Below, piece by piece: positions 50,106 to 57,522 of a stretch of 64,000 nt of DNA. Numbering within the stretch: the first letter of the stretch is position 1; the number at the start of each line of letters is the position of its first letter. A program made the position numbers and the translations under genes. Origin of the DNA: Fusicatenibacter_A intestinipullorum (lineage in GTDB: Bacteria > Bacillota > Negativicutes > Acidaminococcales > Acidaminococcaceae); NCBI GenBank assembly GCA_019117495.1, contig DWZP01000026.1, forward strand, positions 1 to 64,000, given 5' to 3'. The notes under the pieces are model-generated. The model had not been told where the DNA came from. It did no database searches and saw only the letters and a list, made by a program, of their open reading frames with translations.

Positions 50106-50976
50106 GTGGACAAAACAAGAGGCCATGCAGCGGCAATTATAACCATTTTTGTGTGGGGCGTTACGTTTATTTCAACAAAAATACTGCTGACTGGTTTTTT
50201 ACCGGTAGAAATTCTGTTCTGCCGCTTCGTTATCGGCTATCTGGCTCTGTTTGCCATTTGCCCGCGGCTGCTGCCTTATGGCGGCCTGCGGCAGGAGGCT
50301 TATTTTATTGCAGCTGGGCTTACCGGCATTTGCCTTTATTATTTGCTGGAAAACATAGCCCTTACTTATACGCTGGCTTCTAATGTCGGTGTGCTGCTCT
50401 GTACGGCTCCGTTTTTTACGGCGCTGGCAGGTTTTGCGGCTTCGCGCGGTAAGGAACGCCCGCACCGGCGTTTTATTTTTGGTTTTGTTCTTGCAATGGC
50501 AGGCATTTACCTCATAAGCACTGCCGAAAGCGGTATGCAGTTTAACCTTACCGGCGATATTTTAGCGTTAAGCGCTGCCGCCGTGTGGGCGCTTTACGCC
50601 GTGCTGACGCGCAAAATAACAACCTTCGGCTACAACACCATTTTAATTACGCGGCATATCTTTTTTTTACGGGCTGCTGTTTATGCTGCCTGCTTTATAT
50701 ATTTTCGGCTTTACGCCGGATTTAACACGCTTTTACAACCCGGCATATTTGTTTAATATTTTGTTTTTGGGGCTAGGCGCATCTGCCATGTGCTTTGTAA
50801 CGTGGAACTATGCCGTTAAAGTGCTGGGCGCCGTTAAAACGAGCGCTTATATTTATGCTGTGCCGGTGCTGACGGTTGCTTCGGCGGTAATTGTTTTAAA
50901 CGAGCCCGTAACGGTAAAAAGGCTGGCGGGCGGCGTGCTGATTATACTGGGGCTTTTGCTCTCGCAAAAAGCGTAA
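50106..50976 (+). pseudogene. EamA/DMT-family transporter with frameshift in a T8 tract
   Basis: Together the two frames give one 289-residue DMT protein with ten membrane helices. It has two EamA halves (AIITIFVWGVTFISTK... and LALSAAAVWALYAVLTRK...). The first frame (50106-50756) matches until ITRHIFF near 50661, then turns to nonsense. The second frame continues as YGLLFMLPALYIFGF and LGLGASAMCFVTWNYAVK. A run of eight T (50661-50668) lies at the break; seven would restore the frame. It may be a true pseudogene, a sequencing/assembly error or a slippage-controlled gene. The other DMT gene at 61674 is intact. Confidence 0.85.
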
Positions 50977-51018
50977 AACAAAAATTTTTATAATGCGGTA
51001 TTGCTTACAACGCATAAA

Positions 51019-51066
51019 AAAACCTGCCTTCGGTACGGAAATAATCCGTCCGGAGGCAGGTTTTGT
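51019..51066. terminator. Bidirectional terminator
   Basis: AAAACCTGCCT / AGGCAGGTTTT with an inner CGG-x-x-CGGA / TCCG-x-CCG stem. Confidence 0.88.
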
Positions 51067-51079
51067 TTTTGTAAGTCTT

Positions 51080-52078
51080 TTAATATTTATCAAACAGTGA
51101 GCTTTGCCCGCATTGCAGGCTGCGTGCGGAGTAATCCGCAAGGGGAATAAAGGCAAGGCGCTTATTTTCGGGGAACAGGTAAAAACCTGTGTACTGGTAG
51201 CCGCTGTGCTGCGTAAGCGTAAGGCGCAGCAGGCAGGGCACATTGCCGCTGGTGCATTTAAACTGCATATAGCGGGTGGTAAGCCTCTGAAAGGTTTTGT
51301 ATTCGCCTGCTTCCGTAAGCACAATGTTTTGCAGCTGGGGCGGCAGGTTTAAAGCTTCGGTATTTACCTGCCGGTAGCTGTACTGCGGCGGCGCTTCAAA
51401 TTCGGTAATTTCAATAATTTCTTCGCCTTTTTCCTTCAGGTGGCGTGTTACCGGTACGGGCGGCGCCATCAGCTGTTTGCCTGCCAGCGCGTCTTTAAAC
51501 ACTGCGGCTTTGCCGTCCGGCAGGGAGGCGTTAAACATCATTGCCGTTGCGTCATCCGCACCGCGGGTAATCATCTGGCCTTCTGCGGGCAGCCCTGCCA
51601 GCAAATCCGCGCCGAAGGCCGTGGGTATTGCCAGGCTGTAAGACGGGGTTGTTTTATTAACATAGTAGGTAAAATCTGCCGGTTTGGTTAAATACCAGTT
51701 TTCTTTGGCAGGTTCTATTTTTACCGTGCGGCGTACAACGCGCGGCTGTTTAACCTGCTGCTGTACGGTGTTTTTGCCCTGTCCGGCGTTTGGTTCAGCG
51801 GTTTTTACATTTGCCGGTGTTTTTACGGCAGCTTCCTGCTCAGGTGCTGTGCCGTTTGGCGCAGTTGTATTACTGCTTTCGGGTTCCGGGCTGACTTTTG
51901 GCGTTAGGGCGTTCTGCTGCTCCGTGCCGGCTGGTTTTTCCGCTGGCGGGTTATTCAGTTTTGCCGTTGCTTCTGCCAGTAAATCCGGCGTAATTGTGTT
52001 TGGCGTCTGCGGCATTGCAGCTTGCGCAGCACCGGCTGCAAACATGCAGATTGCCAAAGCGGCAATAGTTTTTTTCAT
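51080..52078 (-). CDS. Secreted protein of unknown function
   Basis: 332 residues. A signal peptide is clear (AAGAAQA, cleavage about residue 20). Residues about 30-120 are a low-complexity linker rich in Pro, Ala, Lys, Gln, Glu and Thr. The C-terminal domain (about 130-330) has no family I recognise; it contains NWYLTKPADFTYYVNKTTP and EIIEITEFEAPPQYSYRQV. It is probably periplasmic. It lies three bases after mnmA in a four-gene minus-strand group, perhaps only by position. Confidence 0.65.
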   Translation of the reverse strand: MKKTIAALAICMFAAGAAQAAMPQTPNTITPDLLAEATAKLNNPPAEKPAGTEQQNALTPKVSPEPESSNTTAPNGTAPEQEAAVKTPANVKTAEPNAGQGKNTVQQQVKQPRVVRRTVKIEPAKENWYLTKPADFTYYVNKTTPSYSLAIPTAFGADLLAGLPAEGQMITRGADDATAMMFNASLPDGKAAVFKDALAGKQLMAPPVPVTRHLKEKGEEIIEITEFEAPPQYSYRQVNTEALNLPPQLQNIVLTEAGEYKTFQRLTTRYMQFKCTSGNVPCLLRLTLTQHSGYQYTGFYLFPENKRLAFIPLADYSARSLQCGQSSLFDKY

Positions 52079-52081
52079 GGC

Positions 52082-53164
52082 TTACTCCTTCAGCGCGCTT
52101 TGTATAATACCGCCGCCAACAATAAATTCGCCGTTATAAAATACAACGGCCTGCCCCGGCGTAACGGCGCGCATGGGTTCATCAAAAGTAACTTTTACAT
52201 ATTCGCCGCAGGGTTCAATGGCTGCCGGTACGTCCTGCTGGCGGTAGCGTGTTTTGGCTGTTACGCGCAGCGGGCCGGTAAGGGCGGCTTCGGTAATAAA
52301 ATTACAGTTTTTGGCAAGCAGCCCGCGGCTGAACAGCGCTTCTGCCGGGCCTACCGTAACGTTGCCGGAAGCGGTGTCTTTTTCTATTACATATAATGGG
52401 TAATCGTAGGCAATGCCAAGGCCTTTGCGCTGACCGATGGTGTAATTTACAAGCCCTTTGTGGCAGCCGAGAACCTGCCCGTTAAGATGCACAAAATTAC
52501 CGGCGGTATCGGAAGCTTTGCCGATGCGTTCGATTAAACCGGCATAATCGCCGTCAGGCACAAAGCATATATCCTGGCTGTCCGGCTTTTGGGCGGTAAC
52601 AAGGCCTGCTTCGGCGGCAAGCCTGCGTATTTCGTCTTTGCTTACGCCGCCAAGGGGCAGCAGCACGTGCGAAAGCTGCTCCTGCGAGAGCGAAAACAGC
52701 ATGTAGCTCTGGTCCTTGCGGTGGTCTTCTCCGCGCGCCAAAAGCCAGCGGCTCTTCGCGTTATCGTAAACTATGCGGGCATAATGCCCTGTTGCCAGGT
52801 AGTCGCAGCCAAGCTCTTTGGCGTAATCCAACAGTGCGCCGAATTTTATGTATTTGTTGCAGTCCACGCAGGGGTTGGGAGTGCTGCCGCAGCGGTATTC
52901 GCTGGCAAAATGCTGTATAACGTGCCTGTTAAAGCAGGCTCTTAAATCAACAACCTTGTGCTCAATGCCAAGCTTCTGCGCTACGGCCTGTGCGTCTTTA
53001 ATGTCGCGCTCAATATTAAGCGGCGCATCCGGCAGGTCGATGTCGCAGCCGTTAAACATACGCGCCGTAACGCCAATAACTTCATAACCCTGCTGCAAAA
53101 GCAGCATTGCTGCGGCAGAGCTGTCTACGCCGCCGCTCATGGCGGCAAGTACTTTTTTCTTCAT
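52082..53164 (-). CDS. mnmA: tRNA-specific 2-thiouridylase MnmA
   Basis: 360 residues. AAMSGGVDSSAAAMLLL is the PP-loop. The two catalytic Cys residues are in NPCVDCNKYIKFG (about 101) and SQDICFVPDGDY (about 198). It also has the C-terminal beta domain with VTPGQAVVFY. The enzyme thiolates U34 of Lys, Glu and Gln tRNAs with sulfur relayed from a cysteine desulfurase. Such a desulfurase gene normally sits next to mnmA in Firmicutes, but none is present here: the HD gene ends one base before mnmA and the Rrf2 regulator lies before that. Confidence 0.95.
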   Translation of the reverse strand: MKKKVLAAMSGGVDSSAAAMLLLQQGYEVIGVTARMFNGCDIDLPDAPLNIERDIKDAQAVAQKLGIEHKVVDLRACFNRHVIQHFASEYRCGSTPNPCVDCNKYIKFGALLDYAKELGCDYLATGHYARIVYDNAKSRWLLARGEDHRKDQSYMLFSLSQEQLSHVLLPLGGVSKDEIRRLAAEAGLVTAQKPDSQDICFVPDGDYAGLIERIGKASDTAGNFVHLNGQVLGCHKGLVNYTIGQRKGLGIAYDYPLYVIEKDTASGNVTVGPAEALFSRGLLAKNCNFITEAALTGPLRVTAKTRYRQQDVPAAIEPCGEYVKVTFDEPMRAVTPGQAVVFYNGEFIVGGGIIQSALKE

Positions 53165-53165
53165 A

Positions 53166-53759
53166 TTATTCCTTCGGCGGCAGTGCTGCGCAGATTTCGT
53201 TTATTTTAGCTTCGTCAACGCGCATGGCTTCAATGGTTTTTTCAAACAGCTCGTCAAGCGTCCAGCCAAGCATTTCGGCACCCTGCGCAATTACCTCGCG
53301 GTGGCAGCCTGCCGCAAATTTTTTATCTTTAAATTTCTTTTTAATGGATTTTACTTCCATGTCGCTTACGCTTTTGGAAGGGCGCATTAAAGCGGCTGCG
53401 CCGATAAGGCCGGTAAGCTCGTCGGCAGCAAACAGAACTTTTTCCATCTGGTGCTCCGGTTTAACGTCGCACACAAGGCCGTAGCCGTGGCTGGCGGTAG
53501 CGTGGATGAGTTTTTCGTCTATGCCGCGTTTGCGCATAATTTCCTGCGATTTAATGCAGTGCTGTTCCGGGTACATTTCAAAATCAAGGTCGTGCAGAAG
53601 CCCGGCCAGTGCCCAGAAATCTGCTTCATCGCCGTAGCCGAGCTCATTGGCGTACCAGCGCATAACACCTTCCACTGTCAGCGCGTGGCGCAGATGAAAC
53701 GGGTCTTTGTTATATTCTTTTACTAATTCCCAGGCTTCTTCACGTGTTAAATTTGCCAT
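53166..53759 (-). CDS. HD-domain hydrolase
   Basis: 197 residues. An HD domain spans about residues 20-130: HLRHALTVEGVMRW (first His), LAGLLHDLDFEMYPEQH (HD pair), LIHATASHGYG and VLFAADELTGLIGAAALMRP. This HDIG form is common in uncharacterised Firmicute hydrolases that act on nucleotides. ATG 53759 follows CAGGAGGG. It lies between the Rrf2 regulator and mnmA in a tight operon. Confidence 0.85.
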   Translation of the reverse strand: MANLTREEAWELVKEYNKDPFHLRHALTVEGVMRWYANELGYGDEADFWALAGLLHDLDFEMYPEQHCIKSQEIMRKRGIDEKLIHATASHGYGLVCDVKPEHQMEKVLFAADELTGLIGAAALMRPSKSVSDMEVKSIKKKFKDKKFAAGCHREVIAQGAEMLGWTLDELFEKTIEAMRVDEAKINEICAALPPKE

Positions 53760-53802
53760 AAAAAATCCCTCCTGATTATTATAAAGCATGGTTAAAGCAA
53801 TT

Positions 53803-54234
53803 TTATTTACAGCAGCATTTTTCTTCCTGCCATTTCAGTAAATCCGCCAGCGTAATATTATCTACAACATTGTTGATGGCTTCGCCTATGCGCCGCCATA
53901 CTTCTGTTGTAACGCAGTCATCAAGGCGCGGGCAGAGAGCCGGATGCACGGATGCCGCGCAGGCTACCGGGGCAAGGTCGCCTTCAAGCACGCGCAGTAT
54001 TTCCCCAACGGTGCATTCTGACGGCGCTTTGGTAAGTTTATAGCCTCCCTGCGCGCCGCGGGCGCTTTGTACAAGCCCGGCTTTGCTCAAACGGCCGATA
54101 ATCTGCTCCAGATATTTATCGGATATATCCTGCCGCAGGGAAATTTCTTTAACCGGCGTATATTCATGCTGGCTGTTGGCTGCTAAATCAAGCATCAAGC
54201 GCAGCGCGTAACGTCCTTTGGTAGATATTTTCAT
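53803..54234 (-). CDS. Rrf2-family regulator, IscR-like
   Basis: 143 residues. The winged HTH (MKISTKGRYALRLMLDLA, VKEISLRQDISDKYLEQII) and GLVQSARGAQGGYKL wing are typical of Rrf2. Three Cys, C92, C101 and C107, lie where IscR (C92, C98, C104) binds a 2Fe-2S cluster; spacing differs. The tail ends in three consecutive Cys (140-142). It is the first gene of the HD-mnmA operon and a 15-base palindrome in its promoter suggests autoregulation. It probably senses Fe-S or sulfur status. Confidence 0.88.
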   Translation of the reverse strand: MKISTKGRYALRLMLDLAANSQHEYTPVKEISLRQDISDKYLEQIIGRLSKAGLVQSARGAQGGYKLTKAPSECTVGEILRVLEGDLAPVACAASVHPALCPRLDDCVTTEVWRRIGEAINNVVDNITLADLLKWQEEKCCCK

Positions 54235-54257
54235 GCTGAACTCCTTTCATATAAAGT

Positions 54258-54286
54258 ATTTTACTACTAATCAAGTAGGGATTCAA
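54258..54286 (-). promoter_or_regulatory. Promoter and palindromic operator of the Rrf2 operon
   Basis: On the minus strand TTGAAT (54281-54286), a 17-base spacer and TAAAAT (54258-54263). The palindrome CTACT-AATCA-AGTAG (54264-54278) fills the spacer almost exactly, resembling Rrf2/IscR half-sites (TACTTGA). Binding would block RNA polymerase. Confidence 0.65.
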
Positions 54287-54416
54287 CAAAAATTTCAAGG
54301 GCGGCATTTTGCCTGAACAAAATTAAAATTTTTAACGGTTTTTTTATATTGTTATGTGTGTTAAAATAAAAGCATAAATTTTATTTTTAAAATTCTACTC
54401 CGGAGGAATTGTAATT

Positions 54417-54764
54417 ATGGAAAACAAAGAAAAGATGGATATTGAGAAGGAATTTCAACACTATCTTGAAATTTTCAAGCATGATAAAGAACTTGGCAAA
54501 GCCCTGAGCGTTGTGTCTTTTCCGGCATTGTTCAACGATAAGTTTTTGCAGGAAAACAGCAAGTTTACTTCCATGAACGATTTAATAATCCGCAGCGGTT
54601 TCGGTATTATGAACCTGCTGGAAGTGGAAAACGTAAACCAGGAAAAATGGAACGCTTATATTGCCAAAAACAGCAACTGCACCACCTGGTTTGAATTTGG
54701 CAAGCTTGCCATGATTGAATGGATGAAAGCCAAACTGGAGGAAGTTAAGAACGCTGCAAATTAA
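54417..54764 (+). CDS. Hypothetical cytosolic protein
   Basis: 115 residues, mainly helical, acidic, no signal peptide or membrane segment. I recognise no family. Aromatic residues cluster in the central region (VVSFPALFNDKFLQE, GFGIMNLLEVEN) and in NCTTWFEFGKLAMIEWMKAKLEE. A perfect GGAGGAATTG site precedes the ATG, so expression is likely. The AEC transporter gene follows 31 bases later and may be in the same transcript. Confidence 0.7.
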   Translation: MENKEKMDIEKEFQHYLEIFKHDKELGKALSVVSFPALFNDKFLQENSKFTSMNDLIIRSGFGIMNLLEVENVNQEKWNAYIAKNSNCTTWFEFGKLAMIEWMKAKLEEVKNAAN

Positions 54765-54795
54765 AAATAATGCTTTAAAAAGGAAGTGAGGCCGC

Positions 54796-55737
54796 GTGGA
54801 TATTGTACTGCATGCGTTTGAAGGCGTTTTTACCGTCAGCCTGATGGTATTGGCCGGGTATTACCTTGGCAGCCACCACTGGTTTTCGGAAGAAAGCCTG
54901 AACCTGATTTCCAAACTGATAACAAAAATCTGCCTGCCGCTGTATATGATTGTGAATTTAACGGAAACGCTTACGCACGATACGGTTATACAAATGAGCA
55001 GCGGCCTTCCGGTAGCGGTTTCGTCGATGATAATCTGTTTTATCATCGGGCAGCTTGCCGTGCGTTTTGCCAAAATACCCAAAGGGCGGCGCGGTGTTCT
55101 GGCGGCGGTGTTTTTTGTAACCAATACCATTTTAATAGGTCTGCCGCTTTCCACCGAACTGTTTGGTACAAAGTGCATACCGTTTGTACTGGTTTATTAT
55201 ATGGCAAATACAGTAGTGTTCTGGGTTGTGGCGGCCCATATTATTGCTGTTGACGGAACGGAAAACGTACCGCCGCTCTTTAGCGTGCAGACGCTGAAGC
55301 ACATTGTTAACCCGCCGCTGGCAGGCTTTGCCATTGGCTTTACTTTGGTAATGCTTGAACTGCACCTGCCGCATCCGCTGCTTGTTTCGTTTAAATACAT
55401 GGGCAATATGACAACGCCGCTGGCCATGCTTTTTATAGGCGCCGTTGTAAGCAATGCGGACTGGAGCAAAATCCATTTTGACCGGCAGATTTTACTTGCC
55501 CTGTTCGGGCGTTTTGTAGTTTGCCCGCTGGGAATTATTTTAATGGCGCCGGTAATTGGCATACCGCCGCTTATGACACAGGTGTTTACCATTCAGGCTG
55601 CCATGCCTGCACCTTCCGTGCTGCCTGTGCTTGCCAAAAACTATGGGGCTGATTACGAATATGCCGCTACCCTTACGGTAGTTACAACGGTTTTGGCAGT
55701 TGTTGTAATGCCGTTTTATATGTGGGTTGTTTCTTAA
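54796..55737 (+). CDS. AEC-family transporter (auxin efflux carrier-like)
   Basis: 313 residues, ten predicted membrane segments. FTVSLMVLAGYYLG at the start, LISKLITKICLPLYMIVNLTE, and FTIQAAMPAPSVLPVLAKNYGAD toward the end fit the AEC family. Bacterial members export or import organic acids such as malate and malonate. The start is GTG, preceded by AGGAAGTGAGG. The stop is followed by a long intergenic piece with LexA-type sites. Confidence 0.88.
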   Translation: MDIVLHAFEGVFTVSLMVLAGYYLGSHHWFSEESLNLISKLITKICLPLYMIVNLTETLTHDTVIQMSSGLPVAVSSMIICFIIGQLAVRFAKIPKGRRGVLAAVFFVTNTILIGLPLSTELFGTKCIPFVLVYYMANTVVFWVVAAHIIAVDGTENVPPLFSVQTLKHIVNPPLAGFAIGFTLVMLELHLPHPLLVSFKYMGNMTTPLAMLFIGAVVSNADWSKIHFDRQILLALFGRFVVCPLGIILMAPVIGIPPLMTQVFTIQAAMPAPSVLPVLAKNYGADYEYAATLTVVTTVLAVVVMPFYMWVVS

Positions 55738-55787
55738 TTTGTTTGCAGCACAAACCAAAAAATACGAACAAATTTTCATAAAAATGC

Positions 55788-55816
55788 TTGACAAAATGCG
55801 CTGTTCGTTTTATTAT
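55788..55816 (+). promoter_or_regulatory. Promoter of the LysM gene
   Basis: A perfect TTGACA, 17-base spacer and TATTAT. A GTTCG half-site lies in the spacer, and a full LexA box follows. Confidence 0.82.
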
Positions 55817-55824
55817 AACTATAA

Positions 55825-55838
55825 CGAACAAACGTTTT
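55825..55838. promoter_or_regulatory. LexA (SOS) box
   Basis: CGAACAAACGTTTT fits the Firmicute LexA consensus CGAACRNRYGTTYC at all but the last position. It lies just after the -10 region of the LysM gene. A weaker copy, CGAACAAATTTTCA, is at 55764-55777. Confidence 0.75.
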
Positions 55839-55851
55839 GAAAGGCAGTTGA

Positions 55852-56169
55852 TTGTTTATGAAAAAGCTGACGGCAATAGTAATGGCAGTCTTTTTATTAT
55901 ACAGTGGTTACGTGTTCGGCACGGTATCCGCAGCAGATGAAATTTACACCACGCGCACGGTAACCGTGTACAGCGGCGATACAATGTGGGATATTGCTTC
56001 CCGCTGGGCGGAAGATGACGAAGATGTGCGCGCCGTTATTTACCGCATCTGTGAGGCAAACGGTTTGCAGAATACCGATTTGCAGCCGGGGCAGAAAATT
56101 ATGGTGCCGGTGCGTGTGCATGCCGGTGAGGGCGTAATGCTGGCGGAAGCAACGAACGGAAATTTATAA
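55852..56169 (+). CDS. LysM-domain protein, YneA-like SOS cell-division inhibitor
   Basis: 105 residues. One N-terminal hydrophobic segment (signal anchor, about residues 8-28) is followed by a single LysM domain: TVYSGDTMWDIASRW and ANGLQNTDLQPGQKIMVPV. Size and layout equal YneA of Bacillus, which halts division during the SOS response. The LexA box in the promoter supports this. TTG 55852 has AAGG seven bases before; ATG 55858 is an alternative. Unlike Bacillus, lexA is not adjacent. A perfect 19-pair terminator follows. Confidence 0.8.
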   Translation: MFMKKLTAIVMAVFLLYSGYVFGTVSAADEIYTTRTVTVYSGDTMWDIASRWAEDDEDVRAVIYRICEANGLQNTDLQPGQKIMVPVRVHAGEGVMLAEATNGNL

Positions 56170-56185
56170 AATACGAACAAAATAA

Positions 56186-56228
56186 AAGCAGGCCTGATGA
56201 TTTTAAAATCATCAGGCCTGCTTATTTT
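56186..56228. terminator. Perfect bidirectional terminator
   Basis: AAGCAGGCCTGATGATTTT and its exact complement, 19 pairs without loop, then ATTTTTT; between the LysM gene and convergent dpaL. Confidence 0.92.
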
Positions 56229-56249
56229 TTATGCCGTAAATAAAGCGTT

Positions 56250-57449
56250 TTATTTGTTTTCCGGCTTCCATTTGCCGCTGAGTACCTTAAGGTAGTTTAC
56301 TTTGTCGGTAGCGCCTTCCGTACTTATTAAAAGCACGCGCGAGTTTTCGTCAAGCCCAAGTTCATTGCGCAGCTGTGCAAGCTCAGGGTCCTGCATCAGC
56401 GCTGCCAGAACTCCGGCGGTTACCGCACCCGATTCACCCGAAACAATGCGCGCATCGCTGCTTTGCGGCATACCCAAAAGCCGCATGCCGCTGGCTGCAT
56501 AGTCATCGCTGCATGCAATAAAGGCACTGGCAAAATTATTGATTATATCCCAGCTTATTGTGCAGGGTTCGCCGCAACAAAGCCCGGCCATCATGCTGTT
56601 CATTCTGCCGGTTATTTTATGCAGAGTGCCGTCGTTTACCGCTGCCGTTTTATACAGGCAGGCTGCTTTGTCCGGCTCGCAGATAACGGTAACAGGCAGG
56701 TTGTTCTGCCAAAGCGCTGCAAAATAGCCGAGAACCGCGCCTGCCATGCTGCCTACGCCGGCCTGCAAAAACAAGTGCGTCGGTGTTATGCCGTTTAGCT
56801 GGGAGGCAATTTCCTGCGCCATGGAGGTATAGCCCTGCATAATCCAGGTGGGTATTTCTTCGTAGCCGCTCCACGCGGTATCCTGTACCAGCACCCAGCC
56901 GTGCTTGCGGCTCATGGCATAGGCAAGGCGCACGGCGCCGTCGTAGTTAAATTTTGTAATTTCCGCTTCTGCGCCCAGCGCGCGGATGTTGTTAAGCCGT
57001 TCCTGGCTTGAGCCTTCGGGCAGGTAAACAACAGCTTTATGCCCCAGAAGTTTGGCGGCCCAAGCTACGCCGCGCCCGTGATTGCCGTCCGTTGCCGTTA
57101 CAAAGGTTATGGTGCCGAGTTTGGCTCTTGCTTCTTCGCTGCACAAAACGTTAAAACTGTTTCCGTCAACGGGCATATTTAATTTGCCGCATAAATATCT
57201 GGCAATGGCGTAACTGCCGCCCAGTGCTTTAAAGGCGTTCAGCCCAAAGCGTGCAGATTCGTCCTTAACAAAAATCTGCCCAACGCCGAGCTGTTTTGCC
57301 AGATTAGGCAGGCTTACAAGCGGTGTTTGCGCATAACCTGTAATGCCGGTGTGAAATTCAAGTACGGCATGCATAGCTTCTGGCTGCACGAATTTGAGGC
57401 TGCCGGTATTTTTATTTCCTTTATGAAGTACATATTGCAGATTGGCCAT
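56250..57449 (-). CDS. dpaL: Diaminopropionate ammonia-lyase
   Basis: 399 residues, the family's normal length. KDESARFGLNAFKALGGSYA contains the PLP-binding Lys 74. TFVTATDGNHGRGVAW is the phosphate-side loop and LQAGVGSMAGAVLGYFAA the Gly-rich PLP phosphate loop. ISTEGATDKVNY closes the protein. The enzyme splits 2,3-diaminopropionate into pyruvate and ammonia. AGGAGAAC precedes the ATG. The gene is alone between terminators downstream of purA; no other ygeWX-type genes are close. Confidence 0.9.
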   Translation of the reverse strand: MANLQYVLHKGNKNTGSLKFVQPEAMHAVLEFHTGITGYAQTPLVSLPNLAKQLGVGQIFVKDESARFGLNAFKALGGSYAIARYLCGKLNMPVDGNSFNVLCSEEARAKLGTITFVTATDGNHGRGVAWAAKLLGHKAVVYLPEGSSQERLNNIRALGAEAEITKFNYDGAVRLAYAMSRKHGWVLVQDTAWSGYEEIPTWIMQGYTSMAQEIASQLNGITPTHLFLQAGVGSMAGAVLGYFAALWQNNLPVTVICEPDKAACLYKTAAVNDGTLHKITGRMNSMMAGLCCGEPCTISWDIINNFASAFIACSDDYAASGMRLLGMPQSSDARIVSGESGAVTAGVLAALMQDPELAQLRNELGLDENSRVLLISTEGATDKVNYLKVLSGKWKPENK

Positions 57450-57472
57450 AAAACTGTTCTCCTGTACTAAAA

Positions 57473-57495
57473 CGGCACAGCCTAAAGCTGTGCCG
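57473..57495 (-). terminator. Terminator after purA
   Basis: CGGCACAGC / GCTGTGCCG with a 5-base loop and TTTTAG on the minus strand; 24 bases before the dpaL start. Confidence 0.75.
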
Positions 57496-57522
57496 CAGTT
57501 AATTATTCAGTTTATGAACTTT

